The translations under genes were made by a program, and so were the position numbers. The notes beneath the pieces are model-generated. The model made no database searches, was not told where the DNA came from, and saw only the letters and a program-made list of their open reading frames with translations. From contig JAFBJZ010000957.1 of NCBI GenBank assembly GCA_016785225.1, forward strand, positions 226,501-290,500: a stretch of 64,000 nucleotides of DNA. Reading direction: 5' to 3'. Source of the DNA: Psettodes erumei (Eukaryota > Chordata > Actinopteri > Pleuronectiformes > Psettodidae). Position 1 is the stretch's first letter; every line of letters begins with the position of its first letter. Below are positions 37,901 through 49,900 of the stretch, in pieces.

Positions 37901-40900
37901 AGATTAAACTGGATGGAACCCTGGTTGTCAAGGCAGGAGACTCCATTCCTATTGAGGCAACAGTAAAGGGCAAACCCCAGCCTGAAATCAAATGGACCAA
38001 GGATGAGAGCCCAGAGGAGATAAGGAAGGGCCCCAGGCTTCAGATTGAATCAAGTGCTGACTTCTCAAAGCTGCTGCTTACGGGCGCCAGGCGCACTGAC
38101 AGTGGCAAGTATGTTGTCACTGCCTCAAATAATGCAGGATCCTGCTCTGCTCATGCCAAGGTCAATGTACTGGATAGACCCGGCCCCATCAGAGATCTCA
38201 AGGTGTCCGGCATCACCACTGACAGGTGCCATCTGGCCTGGGAAATCCCAGAGGATGATGGCGGCTGTGATATCTACAACTACATTATTGAGAAATGTGA
38301 GACTAAGAAGGGAGTCTGGTCAGTCCATTCTAATGCTGTCATCACCAACAAAGCTAAAGTTACTCGCCTTATCGAGGGTAATGAGTATATCTTCAGAGTC
38401 CGTGCTGAGAACAAGATGGGTCCCGGTCCTGCAGTGCAGAGTGAGACCATTGTTGCAGGTACCCAGTTCAGTGTACCTGATGCTCCTGAAGCACCAGAGG
38501 TCACCAAGATTGCCAAGGAGGAGATGAATGTGCAGTGGTCTGAGCCCGAGAAAGACGGAGGAAAACCAATAACAGGTTATCTTTTGGAGAAGAGGGAAGA
38601 GCATGCTGTTAGGTGGTCTCCTGTCAACAAAGATCCAGTCCCTGGAACTCGTTTCACAGTTACTGGACTCCTGCCCCTCCATGACTACCAGTACAGAGTT
38701 AAGGCTGTCAATGAAATTGGCATCGGTCTCCCAAGCAAGCCCTCACGTGCCATCACTGCCAAGGATGCAGTTGGTATGTAACCTATTGTATAACTGTCTT
38801 TAATTTTTTAACAAAATCAATGGCTTCATGTTCACACACCCTTATGTCTTCTTACAGAGCCTCCTGCACCTCCCACTAACTTGAAGGTCCTGGACAGCAC
38901 CAAGTCAACTGTCACCCTGGGCTGGATAAAGCCTGTATCTGATGGTGGAGCTCCCATCATTGGCTACGTTGTGGAGATGAGGGTGCAGGGATCTGCCAAG
39001 AAAGGAGATGATGGCTGGAAGAGATGCAATGTAGCAGCTCAGCTGATTGTGTGCGAGTTTACAGTCACAAGTCTGGATGAGAAGCTTGTGTATGAATTCA
39101 GAGTCTCCGCACAAAATCAGGTGGGAATGAGCCTGCCCTGTGACCTGGAGGGCGCTGTGATCCCCAGGGAGATTCTAGGTGACTACTTGATTAAATTCTA
39201 ATTACTTTTATAGAAACCAGATGCCATCCCAGAATAAGCTGCAGTGTATGTGACAATGTAATTATGTGTAACAATAAGGTATGATCAGTACCTGTGAAAT
39301 CAAGCTGACACATGCACTGTTTCTGTCAACAGAGGCACCAGAGATTGACTTGGATGCTAACCTGAAACAGGGACTGACGGTGAGAGCTGGCTGTCCCATC
39401 AGGCTTTGCGCCACCATCAGAGGCAGACCACCTCCCAAGGTAACTTGGAGAAGGATGGGCATCGACAACGTGGTCAGGAAGGGAAAAGTTGACATCATCG
39501 ACACTATGACCTTCCTGGTTATCCCAGACAGCACACGTGACGATACTGGCAAATATTGCCTGACCCTGCAGAGCCCTGCTGGAGAGAAGGCTGTGTTTGT
39601 CAATGTTAAAGTTCTAGGTAAGCCCTGGTTTTCTTTGAGTTATGCATACAAGTTTAACAGATTTAAACGTCAGAAATTCTTTCAGTTGACAGTTACAAAA
39701 AACATTTTCAGCTCAATACAAGAAACAAAACTGAAATCTAAACATCATAATCTTTTGTTTTCCTGACAGACACCCCTGGACCTGTGATGAATCTGGAGGC
39801 TACTGACATCAAACAGACATCAGTCATGCTGGCCTGGACTCCTCCAGAGAACAATGGTGGCAGCGAGGTCACTCATTACATTGTTGAGAAGCGCGAGATT
39901 GATCGCAAGACATGGGCAACTGTCAAGGCTGAAGTTGATAAGGATAAGATCCCCTTCAAAGTAACCGGTCTGATAGCTGGCACTGAATACTACTTCAGAG
40001 TCATGGCTGTCAATGAGTATGGTTCTGGAGTCCCCAGAGTGACACCTACTTCCTACGTGGCATCTGATCCTGTCAGTACGTATCATCACTTAAGCACACA
40101 ATGTGACATCAGACGTAAGAGCTCATACACAGTTTACAATCACCCACTGTGCGCACTTGAACACACCTGTCTGATTTCCTTTTTCAGGTAGACCAGATCC
40201 TTGTGAAAAGATTGAGGTTCTGGAAATCACTAAGAACAGTGCCACAGTCGGCTGGGTGAAGCCTGCAAGGGATGGTGGTGCCAAGATAGATGGTTACGTG
40301 ATTGAATACATTGAAGTCAAACCTCCTCCAAAGCCTCCAGCACCTGTGGAGGTTTGTCAAGTGATCAAAAAAAAACTTATCTCACTGCCATGTTAGAAAT
40401 ATTAATACTGTTATAAAACATTGTCCTTTTCTTACTATTTAGGGAACTTGAACTGTATGAATTATTAATCTACAACTTCAACTTGCTACAGGTTCCAGAA
40501 GGAGAGGAGGCTCCTCCACCACCTCCTCCACCTCCAGTGGTAGAGGAGAAGGAGGAGGCGGAACCTGAAAAGGAAGTGTGGAACGCCTACACCACAGTGA
40601 AAGGTTTGACAATCAGCATCAGTGGGCTGAAGGAGAGCAAGAGGTACAAGTTTAGAGTGGCTGCCAAGAACATCATGGGCATGAGCTTGTTCATCGAGAC
40701 GAGGGAGCCGGTCGAGATCAAGGAACAGATGTGTAAGTTGTTATGTCATATTAATAAGACATTATAAGGGTTAAGTACGTCATCAAGTCATTTTAACCAT
40801 TTAGGCCAAAATGTTATCTTGCATTGGCTCGCTATCTAATGACCATGATTCACTTGTTTTGTATTATTTTGAAATAAAAACCACTGAGGCCAGTAAAGTG

Positions 40901-43900
40901 TAGAACTGTAAGACACAGGGAAAACAATAAATATGATCAACATTTGTTTTCTCAAAGCTGCTCTAAACTTACCAAGATATTTTTTAAAATTCTCGTGCCT
41001 TGATCTGCAGTGGAACCAAAGATTGTCATGCCAGAGACAGTGAGTGCCAGAGCTGGAGCCAAGCTCAGAGTGGAGGCACTGGTTTCTGGAAAACCTGCCC
41101 CTACCTGCAAGTGGATGCGTGGTGAGAAAGCAGTTGTCCCATCCAGTCGTTTGGCTGTGCACCAGTCAGGCAGCCTGTGTGTCCTGATCATCAAGGATGT
41201 GTCAAGGACAGACAGTGGCGAGTACAGTCTGGTAGCTGAGAACACCTCCGCAAAGGTGGTGCAGGCCCTGAAGATCATCATCAGAGGTCAGTGCTGCCCA
41301 AAACAAGATGATACAAAGATATTAAGTCATTTAAAGCTTGAGACTCAGCAATAGAGAAAATAACACAGCTTACTTTTCTGTGTTGGTCAGACATCCCTGG
41401 TCCTCCTGAGGGCCCTGTGACGATCAGTGACATCGACTCTGATGCCTGCTCCCTGTCCTGGAACAAACCACTGGAGGATGGAGGCAGCAATATCACCAAC
41501 TACGTGGTGGAGAAATGTGATGTGACTCGAGGCGACTGGGTGACTGCCCTCTCTTCCTGCCCAAAGACCAACTGCAGGCTTGGAAAGCTCATTCCTGGCA
41601 AAGAGTATGTCTTCCGCATCCGTGCTGAGAACCGCTTTGGTGTGTCCGACCCCATTCAGTCTGAAAGGATGGTTGCCAAATTCCCCTTCGGTAAGTTTAG
41701 CTGAACTATGTCCAAATTGCAGGCTTTAATAAGCATTCAATGCAAGCTTCTGTCTAAAGTTGACAGGATTTATCATTACAGACAGTAATTATTTTGTCTG
41801 TTTTCTTGTCACCAGATGTTCCTAGTGAGCCCATCAATTGCCGCATCAACAAGACCAACAAGGACTGTATGTTTGTAGCTTGGGATAAGCCCGAAAGTGA
41901 TGGCGGCAGTCCTATCACAGGTTACTACATTGAGCGGAAAGAGAGGAACAGCCTGCTGTGGGTGAAGGCCAATGACACAGTTGTCCGTACCACTGAGTAC
42001 CCATGTGCTGGCCTCATCGAGGGCCTGGAATACACCTTCAGAGTGTCCGCCATCAACCGTGCTGGCCAGGGCAAACCAAGCAAGAAGACTGACTTTGTTA
42101 CTGCCAGAACACCTGTTGGTATGTTTATTGCAAGGACTGATGGAACAACTTGTTTTATTCATTTAATCTTGTTTCCTTACTTCTGCTTATTTGTATATTT
42201 GTGTTACAGACACTCCAGGTAAACCTGAGATCCTGGATGTAACCAAGAACTCTGTCACTCTGGTTTGGACCCGTCCCAAGAATGATGGCGGAAGCAAGAT
42301 CATTGGCTACTATGTTGAGGCCATGAGGGTCCCAGGAGACACTTGGATACGATGCAACACAAGCAGCCAGAATGTGCCAAGGGAGGAATATACAGTTACT
42401 GGCCTGGAGAGAGACCTGCAGTATCAGTTCAGAGTCATTGCCAAAACTGCTGTCAACATGAGCAAACCCTCTGAGCCGACAGACCCTGTCCTCATTTGTG
42501 CCGAAAATGGTGAGGGTTTTGATTTAACACGCTATAAACCTATCATCATAATGTTTCTGTGTTTTCAGCTTGATCATTATAAGCTTTTGACTTTGAAGGA
42601 AAACAGAGTATCATAAACATCTGAGCATAAAACGTATTTATCTCATCTTCATTAAACACAGTTCCTCCAAGAGTGGAGCTCAGCGCTAGGATGCAGAAAG
42701 GTTTTAAGGTGAAAGCCGGAACCACAGTACTCCTGGAAGCTGAGGTTTTCGGTAAGCCCATGCCCAGAGTGACTTGGAAGAGAGGTGATGAAAGCCTGAA
42801 ATCAGGTGAAGGACAGGTGATCACCCACCAGAGGCATAATTTCCAGCTGGAGATGACAGGAGTCACCAAGGAGCACACAGGAACCTACACCATCCTAGCT
42901 GAGAACGCCAGTGGATCCAAGACTGCTGAGATCCAGGTCATTGTTCTGGGTAAGTTTTTTCTTTCTTATCTTTTCTTTAGGAATGTCTTGTGAAACTCTG
43001 TAAAGATACAAGTTGTAGGTGTTTCACAGTCTATAGTCAATAGGCTGTATTTACATTATATTCTAGGTAATGTATTGGACAACTTTATGAGTCACTATGC
43101 TCAATTGTCTAGTAATCCTTTAATTCTTTTGTCTCAGATGTGCCTGGCCCTCCTGCAAGTACCAAATACCTTGAGGTGTTTGCAGCCAGTATCAAGCTGT
43201 TGTGGGAGCCTCCTCTGAAGGACGGTGGTGCCCCCATCAAAAACTATATTGTGGACAAGCGTGAGACCAGCAGAGCCAACTGGGCCCAGGTCTCCAATAA
43301 GATCAAAGGTGATCTCCTTGAATTCAACGTTGAGAAGCTGATTGAGGGTCACGAGTACCAGTTCCGAATCCGGGCTGAAAACATGTGGGGAGTTGGAGAC
43401 CCCATCATCACCAACCCTGTCATTGCCAAGAATCCATTCAGTGAGTAATCATCAGCATTTTCGTCTGGGTTCATACATTACACAACAACATCAGTGGAAA
43501 TGAAAAACTCTACTAATTAATGCTACAGTTTAAAGTAGATCTAAAATGTTGATAGAAATGAGACAAGCAGCAGCTACATCAAACCAGTTCAACGTTATAT
43601 CACATATTCTTATCACAAACAAAATATAGTTTTAGTATCCAGAATAAAACCTAAACTTTGGTGTCACTTACAGCTGTCCCTGGCCCCTGTGAGGCCCCAG
43701 TGATTACCAATGTGACCAAAGACCGTATGACTGTGAGCTGGAAAGAACCTGCTGATGATGGAAAGAGCACTATCCTGGGCTACATGCTGGAAAAGAAAGA
43801 GGCCAAGGAACTGAACTGGACCAAGGTGAACAGAAAGCCAGAGACAGAAAGGACTCTTGAAGTTACAGGCCTCACAGAGGGAGCTGAGTATGAGTTCAGA

Positions 43901-46900
43901 GTCATTGCGATCAACATTGCAGGGCCTGGCAAACCAAGCGAGCCCTCTGCTGGCACCACCGCACAGAATCCCATCAGTGAGTTCAATGGCTTCAGAAACC
44001 TTTACAGTTATTTCTTCATGAGATGCATGTGACATTACTCTCAGAAGTCAAAGATATTCTCTGTGTAACCTAAACTGGATCAATGTGCTCTTCCACAGCT
44101 CCTCCTGGCCCTGTTGTGAATCCAAGTGTGACCGACACTACCCACAGCACCATTAGTCTTGCCTGGACTGTCCCTGCCAACAATGGTGGAAGCCCCATCA
44201 TTGGATACTTGGTTGAATGCAAGAGAACAGACACCACAGACTGGATCCGCTGCAATGTCCCCAGGAACCTGCAGGAGACCAACTATGTTATCCAGAACCT
44301 CATCAACAAGGCTGAATACCAGTGCCGCATAACTGCTGTCAACAAGGTCGGCTTCAGTGAGCCAGTTGAAGTACCTGGCAAACACGTTGCCAAGGAAATC
44401 ATTGGTATGTATAATGTTGATTTTATGAGCTGCATTTATTTTAACTATGCTGGACAGGGACCATAAGCAAAGCTGTTAAGAAAGGTCCCACAAATGGGTT
44501 GCACTTGTACATTATTCTCCTAATAATGCAACAGAAGGACTATTGCTGCCCTTGTACAGCCAAAAAGGGTTTGTAAGTCATCAACAAATGTTGGGCAGCT
44601 GTAGGACTTGCTGTTATTCAAGTTCACAAAATTAGTACATTGATAAACTAATAGGCCTTGACAGCCAAACAGTAAGGCACTTTCCTCACCCATAAAAATG
44701 CCCTCTGTGTCTGTCCATGTAGTTCCTCCAGAGGCAGAGCTTAGTGCTCAGCTAAAGGAGGGCCTGGAGCTGCGTGCCGGTGCAACCATGAGGCTGCACG
44801 CCACCATCAAGGGCCGCCCCAATCCCAAAATCACCTGGGCAAAAATGAACACCAACATCAAGGACCGTCAAGGCATTGTCATCAAATCAACCAACACAGA
44901 CACCATGGTGATGGTGGAGAAGGTCAACAGATATGATGCTGGCAAATATATCCTGAATCTAGATAGCTCAGCTGGCATGAAGATGTACACCATCGTTGTC
45001 AGGGTTCTTGGTGAGTGAAGAACTTAGACTAACTGATCTCAGCCATGGACACATAGAGGAATTTGGGTTTAAATTAATATTTTAAGACACTGTTAAAAAG
45101 TGTTTTTGTATCTCCAGACACTCCTGGACCACCAGTCAATCTGGTGGTGAAGGAAACAACCAAGGACAGGTCCTCCATCTACTGGGATGCTCCTCTGATT
45201 GATGGTGGTTATGAAGTCACCCACTACATTGTGGAGAAGCGTGATACAGAGAGGAAGGCCTGGTCTATCATCTCCAACAACTGCACTAAGACAGCATTTG
45301 AGATTCCAGACCTAGAGGCTGGGCGGTCCTACTGCTTCAGGGTGTCTGCAGTTAACCAGCTTGGTTCCGGAGAGCATTGTGAGACAGCTGATTCAGTCCG
45401 AGCAACAGGTGGGTTGTATGATAACAGATTTTGAGGTTGGCCTTCATTCGTTTCTTTAAATAATATACTTACTGCATTCAAATTTACTTTTTCAGAGGAA
45501 CCTGGGCCTGTAATGGACTTCAAGACCCTACTGGTTACCAAGGACTCTTGCACTCTAAGCTGGAAGAAACCACTCACCGATGGTGGCAGCCGCATCACCT
45601 GCTATGTGCTGGAGGTTCTCAACGGTGAGGACAAGTTCAAGGAGCTAATGAGGTCCAAGAACATGCAGTACAGTGCCAAGGACCTGGTTGAGGGCAGAGA
45701 GTACACCTATAGGGTCAAGGCCGTTAATGACTCAGGAGAAAGCTCTGCCAAGGAGCTGACAGTGGTCGCCAAGGACCAGATCAGTAAGTGTCCAAGCAGC
45801 TATTTAAGTCTTAATCTTAGTCTTATTTAAAGTCTTAAAAGTAGAATTTTTAAATACATTTTCCTTCCCTCTGCAGTTCATCCTTCCTGTGACTTGAGGG
45901 AGCTGCCCAACATGTGCTATATTGCCAAGGAGGGCAGCACTGTTCGTCTGAAGATCCCGATTATTGGCAAACCAACACCCAAGGTTTCATGGAAGAAGGG
46001 AGATGATGAAGACCTAACAGATACTGGCCGCGTGTGTGCTGAGTCCTCTGCAGTCAACACCACCCTCCTGATTAGAGACTGCCAGAGGAGTGATGCGTCC
46101 AAATACACTGTCACCCTGAGGAACAGTGCTGGAAGCAAGGAGTCCACCATCTTTATCAGGTAGGAATCAAATACCACATAAGGAATATTTTCCCCAAAAT
46201 GGGTCACAACATTTTAGTTTCAGTCATATCTGTGCATTACTGGCAATACTTACGGAGGTAACAAAAGTTAAAAAGTGATTTTATCTTCATCTCCTCTTAG
46301 GGTGGTGGGTAAACCTGGCATACCTGGTGGACCCATTAAGTTCAAAGATGTTACTGCCGATGGTGCTACACTGAAGTGGGGTGTTCCCAAAGATGATGGT
46401 GGCTCGGAGATCACCAACTACATCTTGGAAAAGAGGGATTCCATCACCAATATGTGGGTGACGGTGTCCTCCACTGTGGAGACCAACACCATGAGGGTGA
46501 CCGGTCTCCATGAGGGCACAGAATACATTTTCAGAGTGTGTGCTGAGAATAAGTACGGTGTTGGAGAAGGACTCAAGTCTGAGCCTACTGTTGCTAAACA
46601 TCCGTTCAGTAAGTGACCATACCGTGTGTTAAAAGCTGAGGATGTTAAGTATTGAACTTAAAAATTTGCTTTTCCTGACTACCGTATCACTGTGTTTCCA
46701 CAGATGTTCCAGATGCTCCTCTGCCTCCTCAGATCATGAGCATGCGTCATGACTCTGCTTACCTGGCCTGGTCTGACCCCAGGAAGACTGGAGGATCTCC
46801 CATCACAGGTAAAGTCATCTTAATACTTTAACTACCAACTGTCAAACAACTGTTATTTCTTTTTTACTTGACATGCATTTTATCATTACTTATTGTATTA

Positions 46901-49900
46901 CAAATGTAAGTATATATATACTTTATCTGATATCTGTATGTCATGTAAGCTTAATGTGGATTTTGTTTTACCCTCTCTGGTATGATATTCAGGCTACCAT
47001 GTTGAGTTCAAGGAGAGGAACAGTATGTTGTGGAGGAGGGCAAGCCCAGCTGCCTTGAAGATGAAGGAACACAAAGTAACTGGGCTTACTGAAGGCCTGG
47101 AGTACGAGTTCAGGGTGATGGCAATCAACCTGGCTGGCATCGGCAGACCAAGTGCTCCCACTGATCCACAGGTGGCCCTTGATCCCATTGGTAGGTGTAA
47201 AAAGAATGAGAGTGGCAAGAATTATAAAAACAAATTATATACTAATTATATAAAGATATATAAAGATAAACACTTCTTTCACATTGATTATATCTGTATC
47301 ACTAGATGCCCCTGGTAAACCCGATGTGATTAGCATCACCAGGAGCACCGTGACCCTCCAGTGGACTGAACCACAGTTTGATGGTGGCCACAGGCTGACT
47401 GGCTACATTGTTGAGAGACGCGACCTCCCATCTAAGGTCTGGGTGAAGGCCAATAATGTGAATGTTGTGGACACTGCATTCACTGTTACCGACCTGCAAG
47501 AAGGCTGCAAATATGAGTTCAGGATCAGGGCGAAGAATGCTGCTGGTGCTATCAGCCCACCCTCCGATCAGACAGATACCATCATCTGCGCTGATGAATA
47601 TGGTGAGATGGGGAGATAAAATGGTATTAAAAGAATTCAGACTGATTTCACTGCTTGACAAAATGAAATGTTTTCTGTTCTCTCCAACAGCTGCACCAAC
47701 CATTACTATTGATGCACAAGTGATGGAAGGTCTGACTGTGCGAGCCGGTGATACCATTGTCATTACTGCCACAAGCATCTTAGGCAAACCTGCACCGACC
47801 TCATGCTGGTCAAAGGGAGGAAAGTACTTTAAACCCTCTGACATCGTTCTTATTGAAAGCACTCCAACTTCCTCTACTCTGTCCATCAAATATGCTGGCA
47901 GGAAGGACTCAGGAGAGTACACCATAACTGCCAGCAACCCATTCGGTGTGAAGGAGGAAACTGTCAAGGTCAAAGTTCTGGATGTTCCAGGTTCTCCTGG
48001 GCCCATTGAGTGCAGTGGTGTCTCCTCTGAAAAAGTGACTCTTACATGGACAGCTCCTACTGAGGATGGAGGCTCTCCTATCAAGTATTACACTCTGGAG
48101 AAGAGGGAGACCAGCCGCCTGCTCTGGACTGTACTGGAAGAGAAGGTCATTGACTGTCACTATGTGGCCAACAAGCTCATCCAGGGCAATGAGTACTTCT
48201 TCAGGGTGTCTGCTGTTAACCAGTATGGTGCAAGTGAGCCATCTCACTCTGAAGCTGTCAAGATGGTTGATAGATTTGGTATGTACAGTTACTCTATGTT
48301 CTTAGGTGTGTCTTGCATCTTGCATTTGTGCTTAGTGTTTTTTGAGACAAAGCATCTCTGAAAGAAAAAAAGACTACTTAGATTACAAATGTGTCTCTCT
48401 TATGAATTTCCCCAGGTCCTCCTGGTCCACCATCCAAACCAGAGGTTGAAAAAGTGGATGGACATTCAGCCACTGTGACCTGGAGGAGACCAACTGAGGA
48501 TGGAGGAAGTGATATCATAGGCTACTGTGTCGAGAAGAAGGAGAAAAAGGCTATGAGATGGGTCAGGGCATCTAAGAAATCCATTGCTGAGCTCACCTAT
48601 GAAGTCACTGGTCTCCTTGAAGGTGTGGAGTATGAGTTCCGTGTTCTTGCTGAGAACAAAGCTGGCTTTGGAGAGCCAAGTGAACCATCTATGCCTGTCA
48701 GAACAACAGTTGCAGTCTGTAAGTAAAAATAAGTATTTTTGCTGTTAAATACAAACTGGCTTTATTAAATTATTTCATTATCCGCAGATAAGAAACAATT
48801 ATCAAAATTTATACTTTTTAAGAATGCTGTATTTAATTTCAAAAGATATTTACCACTTATTTTATGTCTCGCAGATGTGCCTGGACCTCCAGTCAATCCA
48901 AGAGTCACTGACACAACCAAGACCACTGCCACTCTAAACTGGGGAAAACCTCTTGATAATGGTGGACTTGAAGTCACTGGGTATGTGATTGAGCACAAGA
49001 AGGAAGGAACAGAAGAATGGGTTAAGGATACTCCTTCATCTCCACTCAGGATCACAGAATTTGTTGTTCCTGAGCTAGTAACTGGTGCAAAATACTACTT
49101 CAGAATTAGTGCTGTGAATGCTAAGGGGGCAGGAGAACCTGCTGAAACTCAGGAACTGGTTGAGATTCTGGAGCGTGCAGCTGAGCCAGACATGGAGCTT
49201 GATATTGAACTAAGAAGAACCCTTGTTGTCAGGGCTGGCTGCTCCATTCGCCTCTTTGTGCCAATCAAGGGACGACCTACACCTGCAGTCACCTGGACTA
49301 AGGAGGGTGGTCCTGTCTTACGTGCAGTCATAGACAGCACTGAGTCTTTTACAATGCTGCTCATTCCTGAGAGTTCAAGGGTTGATGCAGGCAAGTATGA
49401 GATTACCCTCGAAAATTCAGCTGGAAAGAAGAGTGCTGATATACATGTGAGAGTTCTGGATTCACCTGGACCCCCACTTAATCTAAAACCAGTCAAGATT
49501 GACAAGGAAAGCATTACTCTTCAGTGGGAAATGCCTCTCATCGATGGCGGTGCCAAGATCACAAACTATGTCATTGAGAAGAGAGAATCAACACGCAAGG
49601 CTTTCGCTACTGCTGTTACAAAGTGTCCAAACACTTCAGTAAAGATTGGTGGGCTTGGTGAAGGCTGTGAGTACTACTTCAGAGTGTCTGCTGAGAACGA
49701 GTATGGCATTGGTGAGGCAGTTGAAACTACAGATCCAATTCGTGCATCCCAGGCACCAACTCCTCCAGAGAGCATTATTCCTACTGATATAACCAAGAAC
49801 TCTGTGAGTCTAGCTTGGACCAAACCCAAGCATGATGGTGGAAGCAGAATTACAGGATATGTCCTGGAAGCTCAGAAGAAGGGAACTGATCAATGGGCCC

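Larger units (their letters stand above)
17898..39178 (+). repeat. ttn: D-zone: six 7-domain super-repeats
   Basis: Six copies of Ig-Fn-Fn-Ig-Fn-Fn-Fn can be laid end to end: D1 17898-21376 (w45-w53), D2 21598-25260 (w54-w61), D3 25605-29969 (w62-w72), D4 30063-33928 (w73-w80), D5 34296 to about 36999 (w81 to mid w84), D6 about 37000-39178 (rest of w84 and w85). Six is also the number known for mammalian titin. Confidence 0.9.
39333..44404 (+). repeat. ttn: C-zone super-repeat unit 1
   Basis: Eleven domains on w86-w97. It is split into exons and has the Pro/Glu-rich insertion in its third domain. Confidence 0.9.
44723..49179 (+). repeat. ttn: C-zone super-repeat unit 2
   Basis: Eleven domains on w98-w107 plus the first Fn3 of w108. 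The transition to intronless coding therefore falls inside this unit, not at its border. Confidence 0.9.

Noticed and set aside
40516..40539. Pro-codon run as a sign that the PEVK region lies here
   Set aside because: PEVK lies N-terminal to the distal Ig block. This run is inside an A-band Fn3 and only about 40 residues long.
47302..48084. 260-codon minus-strand open frame
   Set aside because: Same reasoning; it lies opposite w105/w106 and an intron, with no recognisable protein features.
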